A stretch of DNA of 64,000 bases, from contig NZ_PQGD01000004.1 of assembly GCF_002915575.1 (NCBI RefSeq), positions 1 to 64,000 on the forward strand, in the 5' to 3' direction. This document shows, piece after piece, positions 19,870-29,554 of the stretch (position 1 is its first letter; each line of letters starts with the position of its first letter). The notes beneath the pieces are model-generated. The model was not told the DNA's origin. It saw nothing but the letters and a program-made list of their open reading frames with translations, and made no database searches. The stretch comes from Superficieibacter electus. GTDB lineage: Bacteria; Pseudomonadota; Gammaproteobacteria; Enterobacterales; Enterobacteriaceae. The translations under genes were made by a program, and so were the position numbers.

Positions 19870-21861
19870 ATGTCCTCACGTAAAGAGCTTGCCAATGCTA
19901 TTCGTGCGCTGAGCATGGATGCTGTACAGAAAGCCAAATCCGGCCACCCCGGAGCCCCTATGGGCATGGCTGACATTGCCGAAGTCCTGTGGCGCGATTT
20001 CCTGAACCATAACCCGCAGAACCCGTCCTGGGCCGATCGCGACCGCTTCGTTCTGTCCAACGGCCACGGCTCCATGCTGATCTATAGCCTGCTGCACCTC
20101 ACCGGTTATGATCTGCCGATTGATGAACTGAAAAACTTCCGCCAGCTGCACTCTAAAACGCCTGGCCACCCGGAAGTTGGTTATACCGCAGGGGTTGAAA
20201 CCACGACCGGACCGTTGGGGCAGGGTATTGCTAACGCAGTCGGTATGGCTATCGCTGAAAAAACGCTGGCGGCGCAGTTTAACCGTCCGGGCCACGATAT
20301 TGTTGACCACTTCACTTACGCCTTTATGGGTGATGGCTGCATGATGGAAGGTATCTCTCACGAGGTATGTTCCCTGGCCGGTACCCTGAAACTGGGTAAA
20401 CTGGTTGCCTTCTACGACGACAATGGTATCTCCATCGACGGTCACATTGAGGGCTGGTTCACTGATGATACCGCGAAGCGTTTTGAAGCTTACGGCTGGC
20501 ACGTGGTTCGTGGTGTTGACGGTCACGATGCTGAATCCATTAAGCGCGCAGTAGAAGAAGCGCGTGCGGTGACCGACAAACCGTCCTTGCTGCTGTGCAA
20601 AACCATCATTGGTTTCGGTTCGCCAAACAAAGCGGGTACCCACGACTCCCACGGTGCGCCACTGGGCGACGCGGAAATTGTACTGACCCGCGAACAACTG
20701 GGCTGGAAACACGCGCCGTTCGAAATCCCCTCTGACATCTATGCGCAGTGGGATGCGAAAGAAATGGGTCAGGCGAAAGAATCCGCCTGGAATGAAAAAT
20801 TCGCCGCCTATGCCAAAGCCTTCCCGCAGGAAGCCGCTGAGTTCACCCGCCGTATGAAAGGTGATATGCCGGCAGATTTCGATGCCAAAGCCAGCAAATT
20901 CATCGCCAAATTGCAGGCGAATCCGTCCAAAATCGCCAGCCGTAAAGCCTCTCAGAATGCGATTGAAGCGTTCGGCCCGCTGTTGCCGGAATTCCTCGGC
21001 GGCTCCGCTGACCTCGCACCTTCTAACCTGACCCTTTGGTCTGGTTCTAAAGCGATCAACGAAGATACCGCGGGCAACTACATCCATTACGGCGTGCGCG
21101 AGTTCGGCATGACCGCGATTGCCAACGGTATCGCCCTGCACGGTGGTTTCCTGCCGTACACCTCCACCTTCCTGATGTTTGTGGAATATGCCCGTAACGC
21201 AGTGCGTATGGCGGCGCTGATGAAACAGCGTCAGGTGATGGTCTACACCCACGACTCCATTGGTCTGGGCGAAGATGGCCCGACTCACCAGCCAGTAGAG
21301 CAGGTGGCTTCCCTGCGTGTGACCCCGAACATGTCCACCTGGCGTCCGTGTGATCAGGTAGAGTCTGCGGTGGCATGGAAATATGGCGTTGAGCGTCAGG
21401 ACGGCCCGACCGCGCTGATCCTCTCCCGCCAGAACCTGGCGCAGCAGGAACGTACCGAAGAGCAACTGGCGAACATCGCGCGCGGTGGTTACGTGCTGAA
21501 AGACTGCGCGGGCCAGCCGGAACTGATCTTCATCGCGACGGGTTCTGAAGTTGAACTGGCGGTTGCCGCATGGGAAAAACTGACTGCCCAAGGCGTGAAG
21601 GCGCGCGTGGTTTCCATGCCGTCTACCGATGCTTTCGACAAGCAGGATGCCGCTTACCGTGAATCTGTACTGCCGAAAGCGGTCTCCGCACGCGTTGCCG
21701 TGGAAGCGGGTATCGCAGACTACTGGTACAAATACGTCGGCCTGAACGGCGCTATCGTCGGTATGACCACCTTTGGTGAGTCTGCGCCGGCTGAGCTGCT
21801 GTTTGAAGAGTTTGGCTTCACCGTTGATAACGTGCTGGCGAAAGCAAAAGCTCTGCTTTAA
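19870..21861 (+). CDS. tktA: TktA, transketolase 1
   Basis: 663-aa thiamine-diphosphate enzyme of the pentose phosphate pathway that moves two-carbon units between ketoses and aldoses. The ThDP site is seen in [11 protein letters not shown]-like [19 protein letters not shown] with the metal ligands and [10 protein letters not shown]; substrate histidines lie in GHPGAPMGM and [10 protein letters not shown]. The C-terminal region starts in the pyrimidine domain with [18 protein letters not shown]. Length matches E. coli. A strong terminator follows. Confidence 0.98.
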   Translation: MSSRKELANAIRALSMDAVQKAKSGHPGAPMGMADIAEVLWRDFLNHNPQNPSWADRDRFVLSNGHGSMLIYSLLHLTGYDLPIDELKNFRQLHSKTPGHPEVGYTAGVETTTGPLGQGIANAVGMAIAEKTLAAQFNRPGHDIVDHFTYAFMGDGCMMEGISHEVCSLAGTLKLGKLVAFYDDNGISIDGHIEGWFTDDTAKRFEAYGWHVVRGVDGHDAESIKRAVEEARAVTDKPSLLLCKTIIGFGSPNKAGTHDSHGAPLGDAEIVLTREQLGWKHAPFEIPSDIYAQWDAKEMGQAKESAWNEKFAAYAKAFPQEAAEFTRRMKGDMPADFDAKASKFIAKLQANPSKIASRKASQNAIEAFGPLLPEFLGGSADLAPSNLTLWSGSKAINEDTAGNYIHYGVREFGMTAIANGIALHGGFLPYTSTFLMFVEYARNAVRMAALMKQRQVMVYTHDSIGLGEDGPTHQPVEQVASLRVTPNMSTWRPCDQVESAVAWKYGVERQDGPTALILSRQNLAQQERTEEQLANIARGGYVLKDCAGQPELIFIATGSEVELAVAAWEKLTAQGVKARVVSMPSTDAFDKQDAAYRESVLPKAVSARVAVEAGIADYWYKYVGLNGAIVGMTTFGESAPAELLFEEFGFTVDNVLAKAKALL

Positions 21862-21878
21862 TCTTAATGCCATCAGTA

Positions 21879-21907
21879 ACGGGTCGCGTAAGCGGCCCGT
21901 TTTTTTA
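21879..21907 (+). terminator. tktA terminator
   Basis: A 9-bp GC-rich stem (ACGGGTCGC / GCGGCCCGT) with a GTAA loop, followed by seven T residues, starts 18 bp after the tktA stop. It is a typical intrinsic terminator and separates tktA from the cmt operon. Confidence 0.92.
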
Positions 21908-21942
21908 TGCGTACGATCACTAAAATAAGCTAAGGCAAGACT

Positions 21943-22012
21943 ATAAATGTGATCTGCATTGCAAATGTTATTTTTAGATTTGTTGTGTATTTGCAATATA
22001 AATCACATTTAT
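21943..22012. promoter_or_regulatory. Paired inverted CRP-like sites upstream of cmtB
   Basis: Two near-identical 24-bp arms in inverted orientation (21943-21966 and 21989-22012) match at 21 of 24 positions. Each reads ATAAATGTGAT-N5-TTGCAAAT and contains TGTGA-N6-TTGCA, a CRP-type site with a weaker second half. Site centres are 44 bp apart, close to four helical turns. They lie about 150-220 bp before cmtB. CRP binding is an inference; another dimeric regulator is possible. Confidence 0.55.
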
Positions 22013-22163
22013 TCGGTTGAAATTTTATAACCAATTGAATTTATTTATCTTAATTACCAGGGTTTTTTATGTTTCCGGCTAAGTGGCCTCATTGATTTCA
22101 CTGCTTTCAACGAGTATTTTATTTTTACCGTAAACCGGTATTTAATAAATTAAGGGGCGCATT

Positions 22164-22607
22164 ATGCGGCTAAGGGATTATTTCCCCGATGGGGCTGTTG
22201 AGGTAAAAGAAGCAGCAAAAGACTGGCAGGAAGCCATCGATTTTTCAATGGATGCACTACTTAAACATAAATATATTAACCCTGAATATATTCAGGCAAT
22301 AAAAGATTCAACGCTCAGTAATGGGCCTTATTATATTCTGGCTCCGGGCGTGGCCATGCCGCATGCCAGGCCAGAATGTGGGGCTTACCAAACGGGACTG
22401 TCATTAATTCTGCTTCAGCAACCAGTACATTTTGATAACACGGATGAACCGGTCAAATTGTTGATTGGCCTGGCTGCAGCTCATGCCGATTCTCATATTG
22501 GCGCTATTCAGGCGCTCAGTGAATTACTGTGTGAGAATGAAATACTGGAGTCTTTGTTAAGCGCAAATAATGCAATACAGCTCAAGGATATTATCGCTCT
22601 CGCGTAA
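22164..22607 (+). CDS. cmtB: CmtB, PTS mannitol-type EIIA component
   Basis: 147-aa EIIA protein of the mannitol/fructose PTS family. The phosphorylated histidine is His67 in APGVAMPHARPECGA. It passes phosphate from HPr to the EIIB domain of CmtA next door. The gene leads a six-gene plus-strand run, and its sequence is close to E. coli CmtB throughout. The transported sugar of this cryptic-type system is not known. Confidence 0.93.
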   Translation: MRLRDYFPDGAVEVKEAAKDWQEAIDFSMDALLKHKYINPEYIQAIKDSTLSNGPYYILAPGVAMPHARPECGAYQTGLSLILLQQPVHFDNTDEPVKLLIGLAAAHADSHIGAIQALSELLCENEILESLLSANNAIQLKDIIALA

Positions 22608-22634
22608 TTCTATTCTCCTTTACAGGATATTATC

Positions 22635-24023
22635 ATGGAAAATAAGTCTGCTCGTGCAAAGGTCCAGGCTTTTGGGGGCTTTTTGACCGCAATGGTCATC
22701 CCGAATATTGGGGCCTTTATTGCCTGGGGGTTTATCACTGCATTATTTATTCCGACCGGCTGGATGCCCAATGAGCATTTTGCCAAAATCGTCGGTCCGA
22801 TGATCACCTATCTGCTGCCGGTTATGATTGGCTCCACTGGCGGCAGTCTGATTGGTGGTAAGCGCGGCGCGGTAATGGGCGGTATTGGCACTGTCGGCGT
22901 TATCGTCGGTGCTGAAATTCCGATGTTCCTTGGCTCAATGATCATGGGGCCGCTGGGCGGTCTGGTCATTAAGTATATCGATAAAGCGCTGGAGAAACGT
23001 ATTCCCGCTGGCTTCGAAATGGTGATCAATAACTTCTCGTTGGGCATCGCCGGTATGATGCTGTGCCTGCTGGGATTTGAAATCATCGGCCCGGCGGTGA
23101 TCGTGGCGAATAATTTTGTCAAAGAGTGCATTGAAGCGCTGGTGCATGCGGGCTATTTGCCGCTGCTGTCGGTTATCAATGAACCGGCGAAAATCCTCTT
23201 TTTGAATAACGCCATCGATCAGGGGGTGTATTATCCGCTGGGAATGCAGCAGGCGTCGGTGAACGGTAAATCCATCTTCTTTATGGTGGCCTCTAATCCC
23301 GGTCCGGGGCTGGGCTTACTGCTGGCGTTCACGTTCTTCGGTAAAGGGATGAGTAAACGTTCCGCGCCAGGGGCGATGATCATTCATTTCCTCGGCGGTA
23401 TTCACGAACTTTATTTCCCGTATGTACTGATGAAACCGCTGACCATTATCGCCATGATTGCCGGTGGAATGTCGGGCACGTGGATCTTTAATTTACTGGA
23501 TGGCGGCCTGGTCGCAGGTCCAAGTCCGGGTTCTATCTTCGCTTATCTGGCATTGACGCCGAAAGGATCTTTCCTGGCCACTATTGCAGGCGTAACGGCA
23601 GGCGCTCTCGTTTCATTCATCATAACCTCATTAATTCTGAAGATGGAAAAAACCGCGGAAACGGAGTCTGAGGATGAATTCGCTCAGTCAGCCAGCGCAG
23701 TGAAAGCCATGAAGCAGGAAGGCGCATTCTCTCTGAGTCGGGTGAAGTTTATTGCTTTTGTCTGCGATGCCGGAATGGGGTCCAGCGCGATGGGTGCAAC
23801 CACCTTCCGTAAACGTCTTGAGAAAGCCGGGCTTACGATAGAGGTTAAACATTTCTCCATCGAAAACACACCGGATGCAGCGGATATTGTGGTCACCCAC
23901 GCCAGCCTTGAAGGTCGAGTGAAACGCGTTACGAATAAGCCACTGGTGTTAATTAATAATTATATTGGTGACCCCCAACTTGACACCTTATTTAATCAGT
24001 TAACCGCTGAACATAAAAACTAA
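22635..24023 (+). CDS. cmtA: CmtA, PTS mannitol-type EIICB component
   Basis: 462-aa permease. The first 340 residues are the membrane EIIC domain, with motifs FGGFLTAMVIPNIGAFIAWGF, GGKRGAVMGGIGTVGVIVGAEIPMFLGSMIMGP and GGIHELYFPYV. The EIIB domain follows, phosphorylated at Cys377 in FVCDAGMGSSAMG. Mannitol EII of E. coli carries its EIIA in the same chain, while here EIIA is the separate CmtB. The sequence fits a mannitol-like alditol substrate, unproven. Confidence 0.94.
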   Translation: MENKSARAKVQAFGGFLTAMVIPNIGAFIAWGFITALFIPTGWMPNEHFAKIVGPMITYLLPVMIGSTGGSLIGGKRGAVMGGIGTVGVIVGAEIPMFLGSMIMGPLGGLVIKYIDKALEKRIPAGFEMVINNFSLGIAGMMLCLLGFEIIGPAVIVANNFVKECIEALVHAGYLPLLSVINEPAKILFLNNAIDQGVYYPLGMQQASVNGKSIFFMVASNPGPGLGLLLAFTFFGKGMSKRSAPGAMIIHFLGGIHELYFPYVLMKPLTIIAMIAGGMSGTWIFNLLDGGLVAGPSPGSIFAYLALTPKGSFLATIAGVTAGALVSFIITSLILKMEKTAETESEDEFAQSASAVKAMKQEGAFSLSRVKFIAFVCDAGMGSSAMGATTFRKRLEKAGLTIEVKHFSIENTPDAADIVVTHASLEGRVKRVTNKPLVLINNYIGDPQLDTLFNQLTAEHKN

Positions 24024-24037
24024 ACGCAGAGGTCAAT

Positions 24038-25315
24038 ATGAAAACCAAAGTTGCTGCTATTTATGGCAAGCGGGATGTCCGTATCCGCGAGTTTGAATTA
24101 CCGGAAATTACCGACAATGAACTGCTGGTCAGCGTTATTTCAGACAGCGTTTGTTTATCAACATGGAAAGCGGCATTACTCGCAAGCGATCATAAACGAG
24201 TACCGGACGATCTGGAGAATCATCCTGCCATTACTGGCCATGAATGCGCAGGAATTATTGTTGAAGTCGGTAAGAATTTGACAGGTAAATATAAAAAAGG
24301 CCAGCGCTTTGTTCTGCAACCGGCGATGGGATTACCGAGCGGCTATTCTGCTGGCTACAGTTATGAATATTTTGGCGGTAACGCCACCTATATGATTATT
24401 CCTGAAGTCGCGATTAGTCTCGGCTGCGTATTACCGTATCACGGTTCTTATTTTGCGGCGGCTTCACTGGCGGAACCGCTGTGCTGTATTATTGGTGCGT
24501 ATCACGCCAATTATCACACCACGCAATATGTTTATGAGCATCGGATGGGCGTGAAGCCTGGGGGGAATATTGCCCTGCTGGCCTGCGCCGGGCCAATGGG
24601 TATTGGCGCGATTGACTATGCGATCAACGGTAATATCAAACCAGCCAAAGTGGTGGTGGTGGACATTGATGAGAAGCGGCTGGCGCAGGTACAAAAATTA
24701 CTGCCGGTAGCGCTGGCGGCCAGTAAGGGTATTGAGCTGGTGTATGTCAATACCTCTGGCATCAACGATCCAGTACAGGCGTTACGTGCGCTGACCAATG
24801 ATGCGGGCTTTGACGATATCTTTGTTTATGCGGCAGTCCCGGCGGTGGTGGAGATGGCCGACGATCTGCTGGCGGAAGATGGTTGTCTGAATTTCTTTGC
24901 CGGCCCGACGGATAAAAACTTCAAGGTGCCGTTTAACTTCTACAACGTGCATTACAACAGTACCCATGTGGTGGGCACGTCTGGTGGCTCGACGGAGGAT
25001 ATGAAAGAGGCAATTGCCCTGAGCGCCTCAGGCCAGCTCCAGCCTTCCTTTATGGTCACTCACATCGGCGGGCTGGATGCGGTACCGGAAACGGTGCTTA
25101 ATCTGCCGGATATTCCTGGCGGCAAGAAGCTTATCTACAACGGGGTCACCATGCCGCTGACGGCGATTGCGGATTTTGCTGAAAAGGGCAAAACCGATCC
25201 CCTGTTTAACGCGCTGGCGGAACTGGTTGCACAAACCCATGGCATCTGGAACGAGCAGGCGGAGAAATATTTGCTGGCGCACTTCGGTGTGGATATTGGG
25301 GAGGCGGCGGAATGA
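24038..25315 (+). CDS. yggP: YggP, zinc-type alcohol dehydrogenase-like protein
   Basis: 425-aa member of the MDR/alcohol dehydrogenase superfamily. The N-terminal GroES-like domain has HECAGIIVEVGKNLTG; the Rossmann region holds LACAGPMGIGAIDYAI and VVDIDEKRLAQVQ. It probably oxidises a sugar alcohol phosphate made by the CmtAB PTS. Its stop codon overlaps the yggF start (ATGATG), so it is coupled with the next gene. Substrate is unknown. Confidence 0.9.
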   Translation: MKTKVAAIYGKRDVRIREFELPEITDNELLVSVISDSVCLSTWKAALLASDHKRVPDDLENHPAITGHECAGIIVEVGKNLTGKYKKGQRFVLQPAMGLPSGYSAGYSYEYFGGNATYMIIPEVAISLGCVLPYHGSYFAAASLAEPLCCIIGAYHANYHTTQYVYEHRMGVKPGGNIALLACAGPMGIGAIDYAINGNIKPAKVVVVDIDEKRLAQVQKLLPVALAASKGIELVYVNTSGINDPVQALRALTNDAGFDDIFVYAAVPAVVEMADDLLAEDGCLNFFAGPTDKNFKVPFNFYNVHYNSTHVVGTSGGSTEDMKEAIALSASGQLQPSFMVTHIGGLDAVPETVLNLPDIPGGKKLIYNGVTMPLTAIADFAEKGKTDPLFNALAELVAQTHGIWNEQAEKYLLAHFGVDIGEAAE

Positions 25316-26283
25316 TGTCACTGGCGTGGCCGCTCTTTCGTATTACGGAACAGGCGGCACTTGCCGCCTGGCCGCAAACCGGATGTGGCGACAAGAATAA
25401 AATTGATGGTCTGGCAGTGGCAGCGATGCGGCGGGCATTAAACGATATCGCCATGCGAGGGCGTATTGTCATTGGCGAGGGGGAAATCGACCACGCGCCG
25501 ATGCTTTATATAGGTGAGGACGTCGGCACGGGCTGCGGCCCGGCGGTTGATATTGCCGTCGATCCCATCGAAGGCACGCGAATGGTGGCGATGGGACAAA
25601 GTAATGCGCTGGCGGTGATGGCATTTGCGCCGCAGGGAAGTTTGCTGCACGCGCCGGATATGTACATGAAAAAACTGGTGGTAAACCAGCGTGCGCGTGG
25701 TGCGATCAACCTGGCATTATCGCTTGAGGAAAACCTGCGTAATGTGGCTACCGCTCTGGACAAGCCGCTTGAGTCGCTGCGCATGGTGACGCTGGACAAA
25801 CCACGGCTTCAACCGGCAATTCAGGCTGCAACCCGCTTAGGGGTGAAAGTATTTGCTCTGGCGGATGGTGACGTCGCCGCCAGCGTGATGACCTGCCAGC
25901 ATGATAATCCTTTTGACGTCATGTACACCGTCGGTGGCGCGCCGGAAGGCGTTATTTCCGCCTGTGCAGTCAAAGCGCTTGACGGGGATATGCAGGCTGA
26001 ATTAATCGATTTCCGCCAGGCGAAAGGGGAGGCGCAGGCGCATTGTCAAATTGCCGAGGATGAACGTCGCCGCTGTGCGGCAATGGGCGTTGAAGTGAAC
26101 CGGATCTACCCGTTGCAGGAACTGGTGAAAAGTGACGATGTTCTTTTCTGCGCCACTGGTGTTACGGATGGCGATCTACTGAAAGGCATTCATCAGTACA
26201 ACGGCAAGGTGAGTACGCAAACATTGCTTATCAATGGCGCTGACCGAACGTGTAATATAATAGACTCCTTACATTTCAGGTGA
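25312..26283 (+). CDS. yggF: YggF, GlpX-type fructose-1,6-bisphosphatase
   Basis: 323-aa class II fructose-1,6-bisphosphatase paralogue. The metal/substrate motifs DKNKIDGLAV, GEGEIDHAPMLYIGE and VDPIEGTRMVAMGQSNALAVMA are intact, as is the MYTVGGAPEGVISACAVKAL segment. The start is either of two overlapping ATG codons at the yggP stop. Its place in a PTS operon suggests a role with a sugar-bisphosphate intermediate. Confidence 0.92.
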   Translation: MMSLAWPLFRITEQAALAAWPQTGCGDKNKIDGLAVAAMRRALNDIAMRGRIVIGEGEIDHAPMLYIGEDVGTGCGPAVDIAVDPIEGTRMVAMGQSNALAVMAFAPQGSLLHAPDMYMKKLVVNQRARGAINLALSLEENLRNVATALDKPLESLRMVTLDKPRLQPAIQAATRLGVKVFALADGDVAASVMTCQHDNPFDVMYTVGGAPEGVISACAVKALDGDMQAELIDFRQAKGEAQAHCQIAEDERRRCAAMGVEVNRIYPLQELVKSDDVLFCATGVTDGDLLKGIHQYNGKVSTQTLLINGADRTCNIIDSLHFR

Positions 26284-26298
26284 TCTATCGAGAGACGA

Positions 26299-26808
26299 AT
26301 GACGACGCTGACAGAAGATGATGTGCTTGAGCAGCTAAACAATCAGGACGATTTACGCTCCTTTATGGAAACTGCGAATGCTATTTTGCTGCGGGCCATC
26401 AGGCAGTTTCTGCCGTCGTTATTCGTTAACAATGACGAAGAGATCGTCGAATATGCCGTCAAACCGCTGCTGGCGCAGAGTGGACCGCTGGATGATATTG
26501 ATGTGGCGCTACGCCTGATATTTGCCCTCGGAAAAATGGATAAGTGGCTGTATGCCGATATCACCCATTTCTCGCAGTTCGGCCATTATCTGGCAACGCA
26601 GGACCAGGTGCCAGGCTATGCAGATGAGCTTACCTGGGATTTTATCAGCAACATCAACAGTATTACCGACAATGCGATGTTATATGACGCGCTAAAAGCG
26701 ATGAAATTTGCCGATTTCGCCGTCTATTCAGAAACGCGTTACATTGCGATGCTCAAAACGGCGCTGGTGCTGGCGGTGACGACGATAGTAAAGGAATTAA
26801 CGCCGTGA
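26299..26808 (+). CDS. yggD: YggD, MtlR-family regulator-like protein
   Basis: 169-aa protein of the MtlR family, whose mannitol-operon member represses transcription through other factors. Almost the whole chain is alpha-helical in pattern (FMETANAILLRAIRQFLPSLF, VDDIDVALRLIFALGKMDKWLY). No helix-turn-helix is seen, so any regulation may need a partner. It sits between yggF and yggC, and its stop overlaps the yggC GTG start. Confidence 0.9.
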   Translation: MTTLTEDDVLEQLNNQDDLRSFMETANAILLRAIRQFLPSLFVNNDEEIVEYAVKPLLAQSGPLDDIDVALRLIFALGKMDKWLYADITHFSQFGHYLATQDQVPGYADELTWDFISNINSITDNAMLYDALKAMKFADFAVYSETRYIAMLKTALVLAVTTIVKELTP

Positions 26809-27512
26809 AAATATCCCTGAGGGTGAACGGGCTGCAAACTGAAGTTGATTACGCAGAAAGCGATATTGAGACCGTCCATAAACCGCTGCTGCGCCGCCTG
26901 GAAAATATACGCTCTACCTCGCCTTATCCCCGTACCATTATTTTTCTCAGTGCCCCGCCGGGGACGGGAAAATCCACCTTAACGACTTTCTGGGAAACGC
27001 TGTCCCGCGAGGACCCGACGCTCCTGGCGCTTCAGACGCTGCCGATGGATGGCTTCCATCACTACAATCGCTGGCTGGATGAAACAGGCTTGCGGCCGTT
27101 CAAAGGTGCGCCGGAAACCTTTGATGTGGAAAAACTGGCGCAGAATCTGCGGCAGATCCGCGAAGGTGAGGGATGCTGGCCGCAATACGACCGCCAGAAA
27201 CACGATCCCGAGGAAGCGGCGATTCAGGTTACTGCGCCCATCGTCATCGTTGAGGGTAACTGGCTGCTACTGGACGACGAACGCTGGCATGCACTGCGTG
27301 AGTTCTGTGACTTCTCTATTTTTATTAAAGCGCCGCCGGATGTGCTTCGTCAGCGGCTCATTCACCGTAAAATCGCTGGTGGATTATCGGCCCAAGAGGC
27401 GCAGGCGTTTTACCTGCGTACCGATGGCCCGAATGTTGAGCGCGTACTGACCGGCAGTCTTCCTGCCGATCTTACGCTGGAGATGACGCCTGAAGGGGGT
27501 TATCGCTATTAA
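26805..27512 (+). CDS. yggC: YggC, P-loop kinase-like protein
   Basis: 235-aa protein of the PanK/uridine kinase-like P-loop family. Walker A is APPGTGKSTLT at about residues 51-61, the catalytic LPMDGFHHYN follows, and VIVEGNWLLLDD is a strand leading to the phosphoryl site. It probably phosphorylates a small substrate, unknown. It starts with GTG overlapping the yggD stop. Its last 41 bp overlap the 3' end of a minus-strand ATPase gene. Confidence 0.9.
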   Translation: MKISLRVNGLQTEVDYAESDIETVHKPLLRRLENIRSTSPYPRTIIFLSAPPGTGKSTLTTFWETLSREDPTLLALQTLPMDGFHHYNRWLDETGLRPFKGAPETFDVEKLAQNLRQIREGEGCWPQYDRQKHDPEEAAIQVTAPIVIVEGNWLLLDDERWHALREFCDFSIFIKAPPDVLRQRLIHRKIAGGLSAQEAQAFYLRTDGPNVERVLTGSLPADLTLEMTPEGGYRY

Positions 27513-28155
27513 CCAGTAAGCCTTGTTGCAGACGCACGACGCGTGGAAAGTGGCGGTGGGTGAATTCTGCATCATGGCTAATGGCCAGTACGGTCGTTCC
27601 CCGTTGGCGACAAGCGGCAAGCCAGCCCTCAAAAATGCCCAGCCAGTGTTCATCGAAATCGCGGCTCGGCTCGTCGAGCAGAATGAGTGGCGGGGCCAGC
27701 GCCTCCAGTGAGGCCACCGCCACCATACGCCGCTGGGCGATATATAAATCCAGCGGGTGCGCTAGCGCCACGTCCTCTAAGCCACACAGCGCCAGCGCGT
27801 CGGCAGTGCGCTGTTCGAGCTCCTGAGCGGGCCGCTTTTGCAGGTGCAGGCCAAATGCGACCTCCTTTGCCACCTGACTGTGAAAAATCTGGTTTTCGGC
27901 TTCCTGAAATAGCACGCCAATCGCGGCGGCGCGCTGTTGATTTTTCATTTCGCTCAGCGGGATGCCCTGAAACGTTATGTGGCCCGCGCCGGGGGAAAGA
28001 AGTCCTGCCATCAGCCGCAGCAGCGTTGATTTTCCGGCTCCATTATCACCCGTCAGCGCCAGCCACTCCCCCTGGTTGATCTGCAGCGACAGCCCACGCA
28101 GGCAATCCTCACTGGCACCTGGCCAGCGATAAAACACGTTAGTAAGCGTTAACAT
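27472..28155 (-). CDS. ECF transporter ATPase (A' subunit), degenerate signature
   Basis: 227-aa ABC ATPase. Walker A is GDNGAGKST, the Q-loop FQEAENQIF has the ECF-type Q-helix-like pattern, and Walker B is PLILLDEPSRDFDE with H-loop AISHDAEF. The signature motif, normally LSGGQ, reads LYIAQRRMV, which is strongly degenerate. In an asymmetric EcfA dimer, that would make one of two ATP sites weak. Start at 28155 overlaps the preceding ATPase stop (ATGTTAA). The 3' end overlaps yggC by 41 bp on the opposite strand. Confidence 0.88.
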   Translation of the reverse strand: MLTLTNVFYRWPGASEDCLRGLSLQINQGEWLALTGDNGAGKSTLLRLMAGLLSPGAGHITFQGIPLSEMKNQQRAAAIGVLFQEAENQIFHSQVAKEVAFGLHLQKRPAQELEQRTADALALCGLEDVALAHPLDLYIAQRRMVAVASLEALAPPLILLDEPSRDFDEHWLGIFEGWLAACRQRGTTVLAISHDAEFTHRHFPRVVRLQQGLLVNSDNPLQASSPA

Positions 28156-28859
28156 ACAGACAGCAGTTCTCCGGCATGAAGTCGCCAGCCATGCTGGCAA
28201 TAATCCCTGAACGGTTCGCTTTTGCGCTCCAGAATAATCACCAGCGCCTGCTGTTCTGTTGCCCAGGCCTGCAGGCGCGCAAGTAGCGTTCGCGTGGCCT
28301 GCGCGGTCAGCCGACTAAAGGCTTCGTCCAGCAGCAGAAGGCGTGGTTGCATGGCCAGCGCGCAGGCAATTACCACGCGCTGTGCTTCTCCGCCAGAAAG
28401 CGCCACCGGATGCCGGTAACGTAGTGGCTGGCAGTCCGTGAGCGTGAGCGCCGCATCAACGCGCGCCAGAATGTCTTTTTCGCTGAGGCAAAGATTTTCC
28501 GGACCAAAGGCCACTTCCTCTTCAACGCTGAAGGTGCATCCAGAAAATTGCAGATAAGGAGATTGCTGGACGAGCTGAATATGCTGTGCACGCTCAGCCA
28601 GCAACATTTTCCCCACCTCAATACCGAGTAAAAAGGCGCGGCCTTCTCCGTAATAATCAGGCGTCATAAACTCGGGAAACCAGCATCCTGCCAGCAACTG
28701 AGCCAGCGAACTTTTACCGCTGCCGTTGCCGCCGGTGATCAGCACCATTCCCGGCTGGTCATAACGCCAGTTAAGCAGGCGCGTGCTGCTGAGCATGCTC
28801 GTCGTCCACGGACCATGCAGAGGGGCAAAATAAAAGTTTTCTAGCGTAAAAAAGTCCAA
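28149..28859 (-). CDS. ECF transporter ATPase (A subunit)
   Basis: 236-aa ABC ATPase with complete motifs: Walker A GGNGSGKSS, Q-loop VQQSPYLQFSG, signature ALSGGEAQRV and Walker B PRLLLLDEAFSRL. It starts with TTG preceded by an AGGAG site, inside the last codons of the T-subunit gene (19-bp overlap), so the start is a coupled one. With the other ATPase it would form the power module. Confidence 0.88.
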   Translation of the reverse strand: MDFFTLENFYFAPLHGPWTTSMLSSTRLLNWRYDQPGMVLITGGNGSGKSSLAQLLAGCWFPEFMTPDYYGEGRAFLLGIEVGKMLLAERAQHIQLVQQSPYLQFSGCTFSVEEEVAFGPENLCLSEKDILARVDAALTLTDCQPLRYRHPVALSGGEAQRVVIACALAMQPRLLLLDEAFSRLTAQATRTLLARLQAWATEQQALVIILERKSEPFRDYCQHGWRLHAGELLSVC

Positions 28860-29554
28860 AACTTGACTCCTGCTTCTGCCACCATCAGCGCGACCATCGC
28901 GTAGCGCAACCCTTTTTGGCGGCGGCTGTCTTTAGGTGCCCATAGTGTTGTCCGCCGGGAATGCAGGCGAAATGCACGCATGTCCAGTGCGGTGCCGCGC
29001 ACGGCTAAATTATTCAGCGCGCTATGCGTCAAAGGAATAACCAGCGCTGGCATAGCCCGCAGGCGCTGATACCAGCGTCCATCCAGAGGAACTCCTCGCG
29101 CCCGTTGTGCTTCATGAATAGTGGCTAATTGTTGCTTTAGCTGCTCAATCACCAGCAGGGGCCCGGCAAACAGATACGCCAGGCCGGGCGGTAAGCGCGA
29201 TGCAAAAAGCGCACGAATAAACTGACGAACCGGAACGTAGTGTATCCAGTACTGGGCGGTGGAAACGATCGCCATAATGCGTAGCCACAGCGTGATGGCA
29301 TACGTCCAGCGGCTGGGATCGCGTGGCTGACCACTAAGCCAGGCGGTGAACCAGCCACCATGAACCAGCCACAACCCTGCACCTAATGAGATCATCAGCC
29401 ACGCAACGTAGCCAAAACGACGCCGGGTAGCGCGAAACAGCAGAAGTCCGAGAAAAGTCGCCATGCTGTAGCCCGTGAGCATAATCCCTGCCGGCATCAG
29501 CAGCGTTGTACAGGCGGCCAGTGCCCACAGGGTCAGCGAGGTAAACGGATGCAT
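28841..29554 (-). CDS. ECF transporter T component (CbiQ-like)
   Basis: 237-aa membrane protein of the EcfT/CbiQ family. About five hydrophobic segments are visible. The paired Ala-Arg-Gly-type coupling motifs that contact the ATPases are seen as EAQRARGV and NLAVRGTALDMRAF. The ATG lies directly against the S-component stop codon, with no gap, so the genes form one transcription unit. Confidence 0.88.
   Translation of the reverse strand: MHPFTSLTLWALAACTTLLMPAGIMLTGYSMATFLGLLLFRATRRRFGYVAWLMISLGAGLWLVHGGWFTAWLSGQPRDPSRWTYAITLWLRIMAIVSTAQYWIHYVPVRQFIRALFASRLPPGLAYLFAGPLLVIEQLKQQLATIHEAQRARGVPLDGRWYQRLRAMPALVIPLTHSALNNLAVRGTALDMRAFRLHSRRTTLWAPKDSRRQKGLRYAMVALMVAEAGVKFWTFLR

Noticed and set aside
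19876-21996. 706-codon frame antisense to tktA
   Set aside because: Long only because of the high GC and codon bias of tktA; no domain is seen and it covers tktA exactly.
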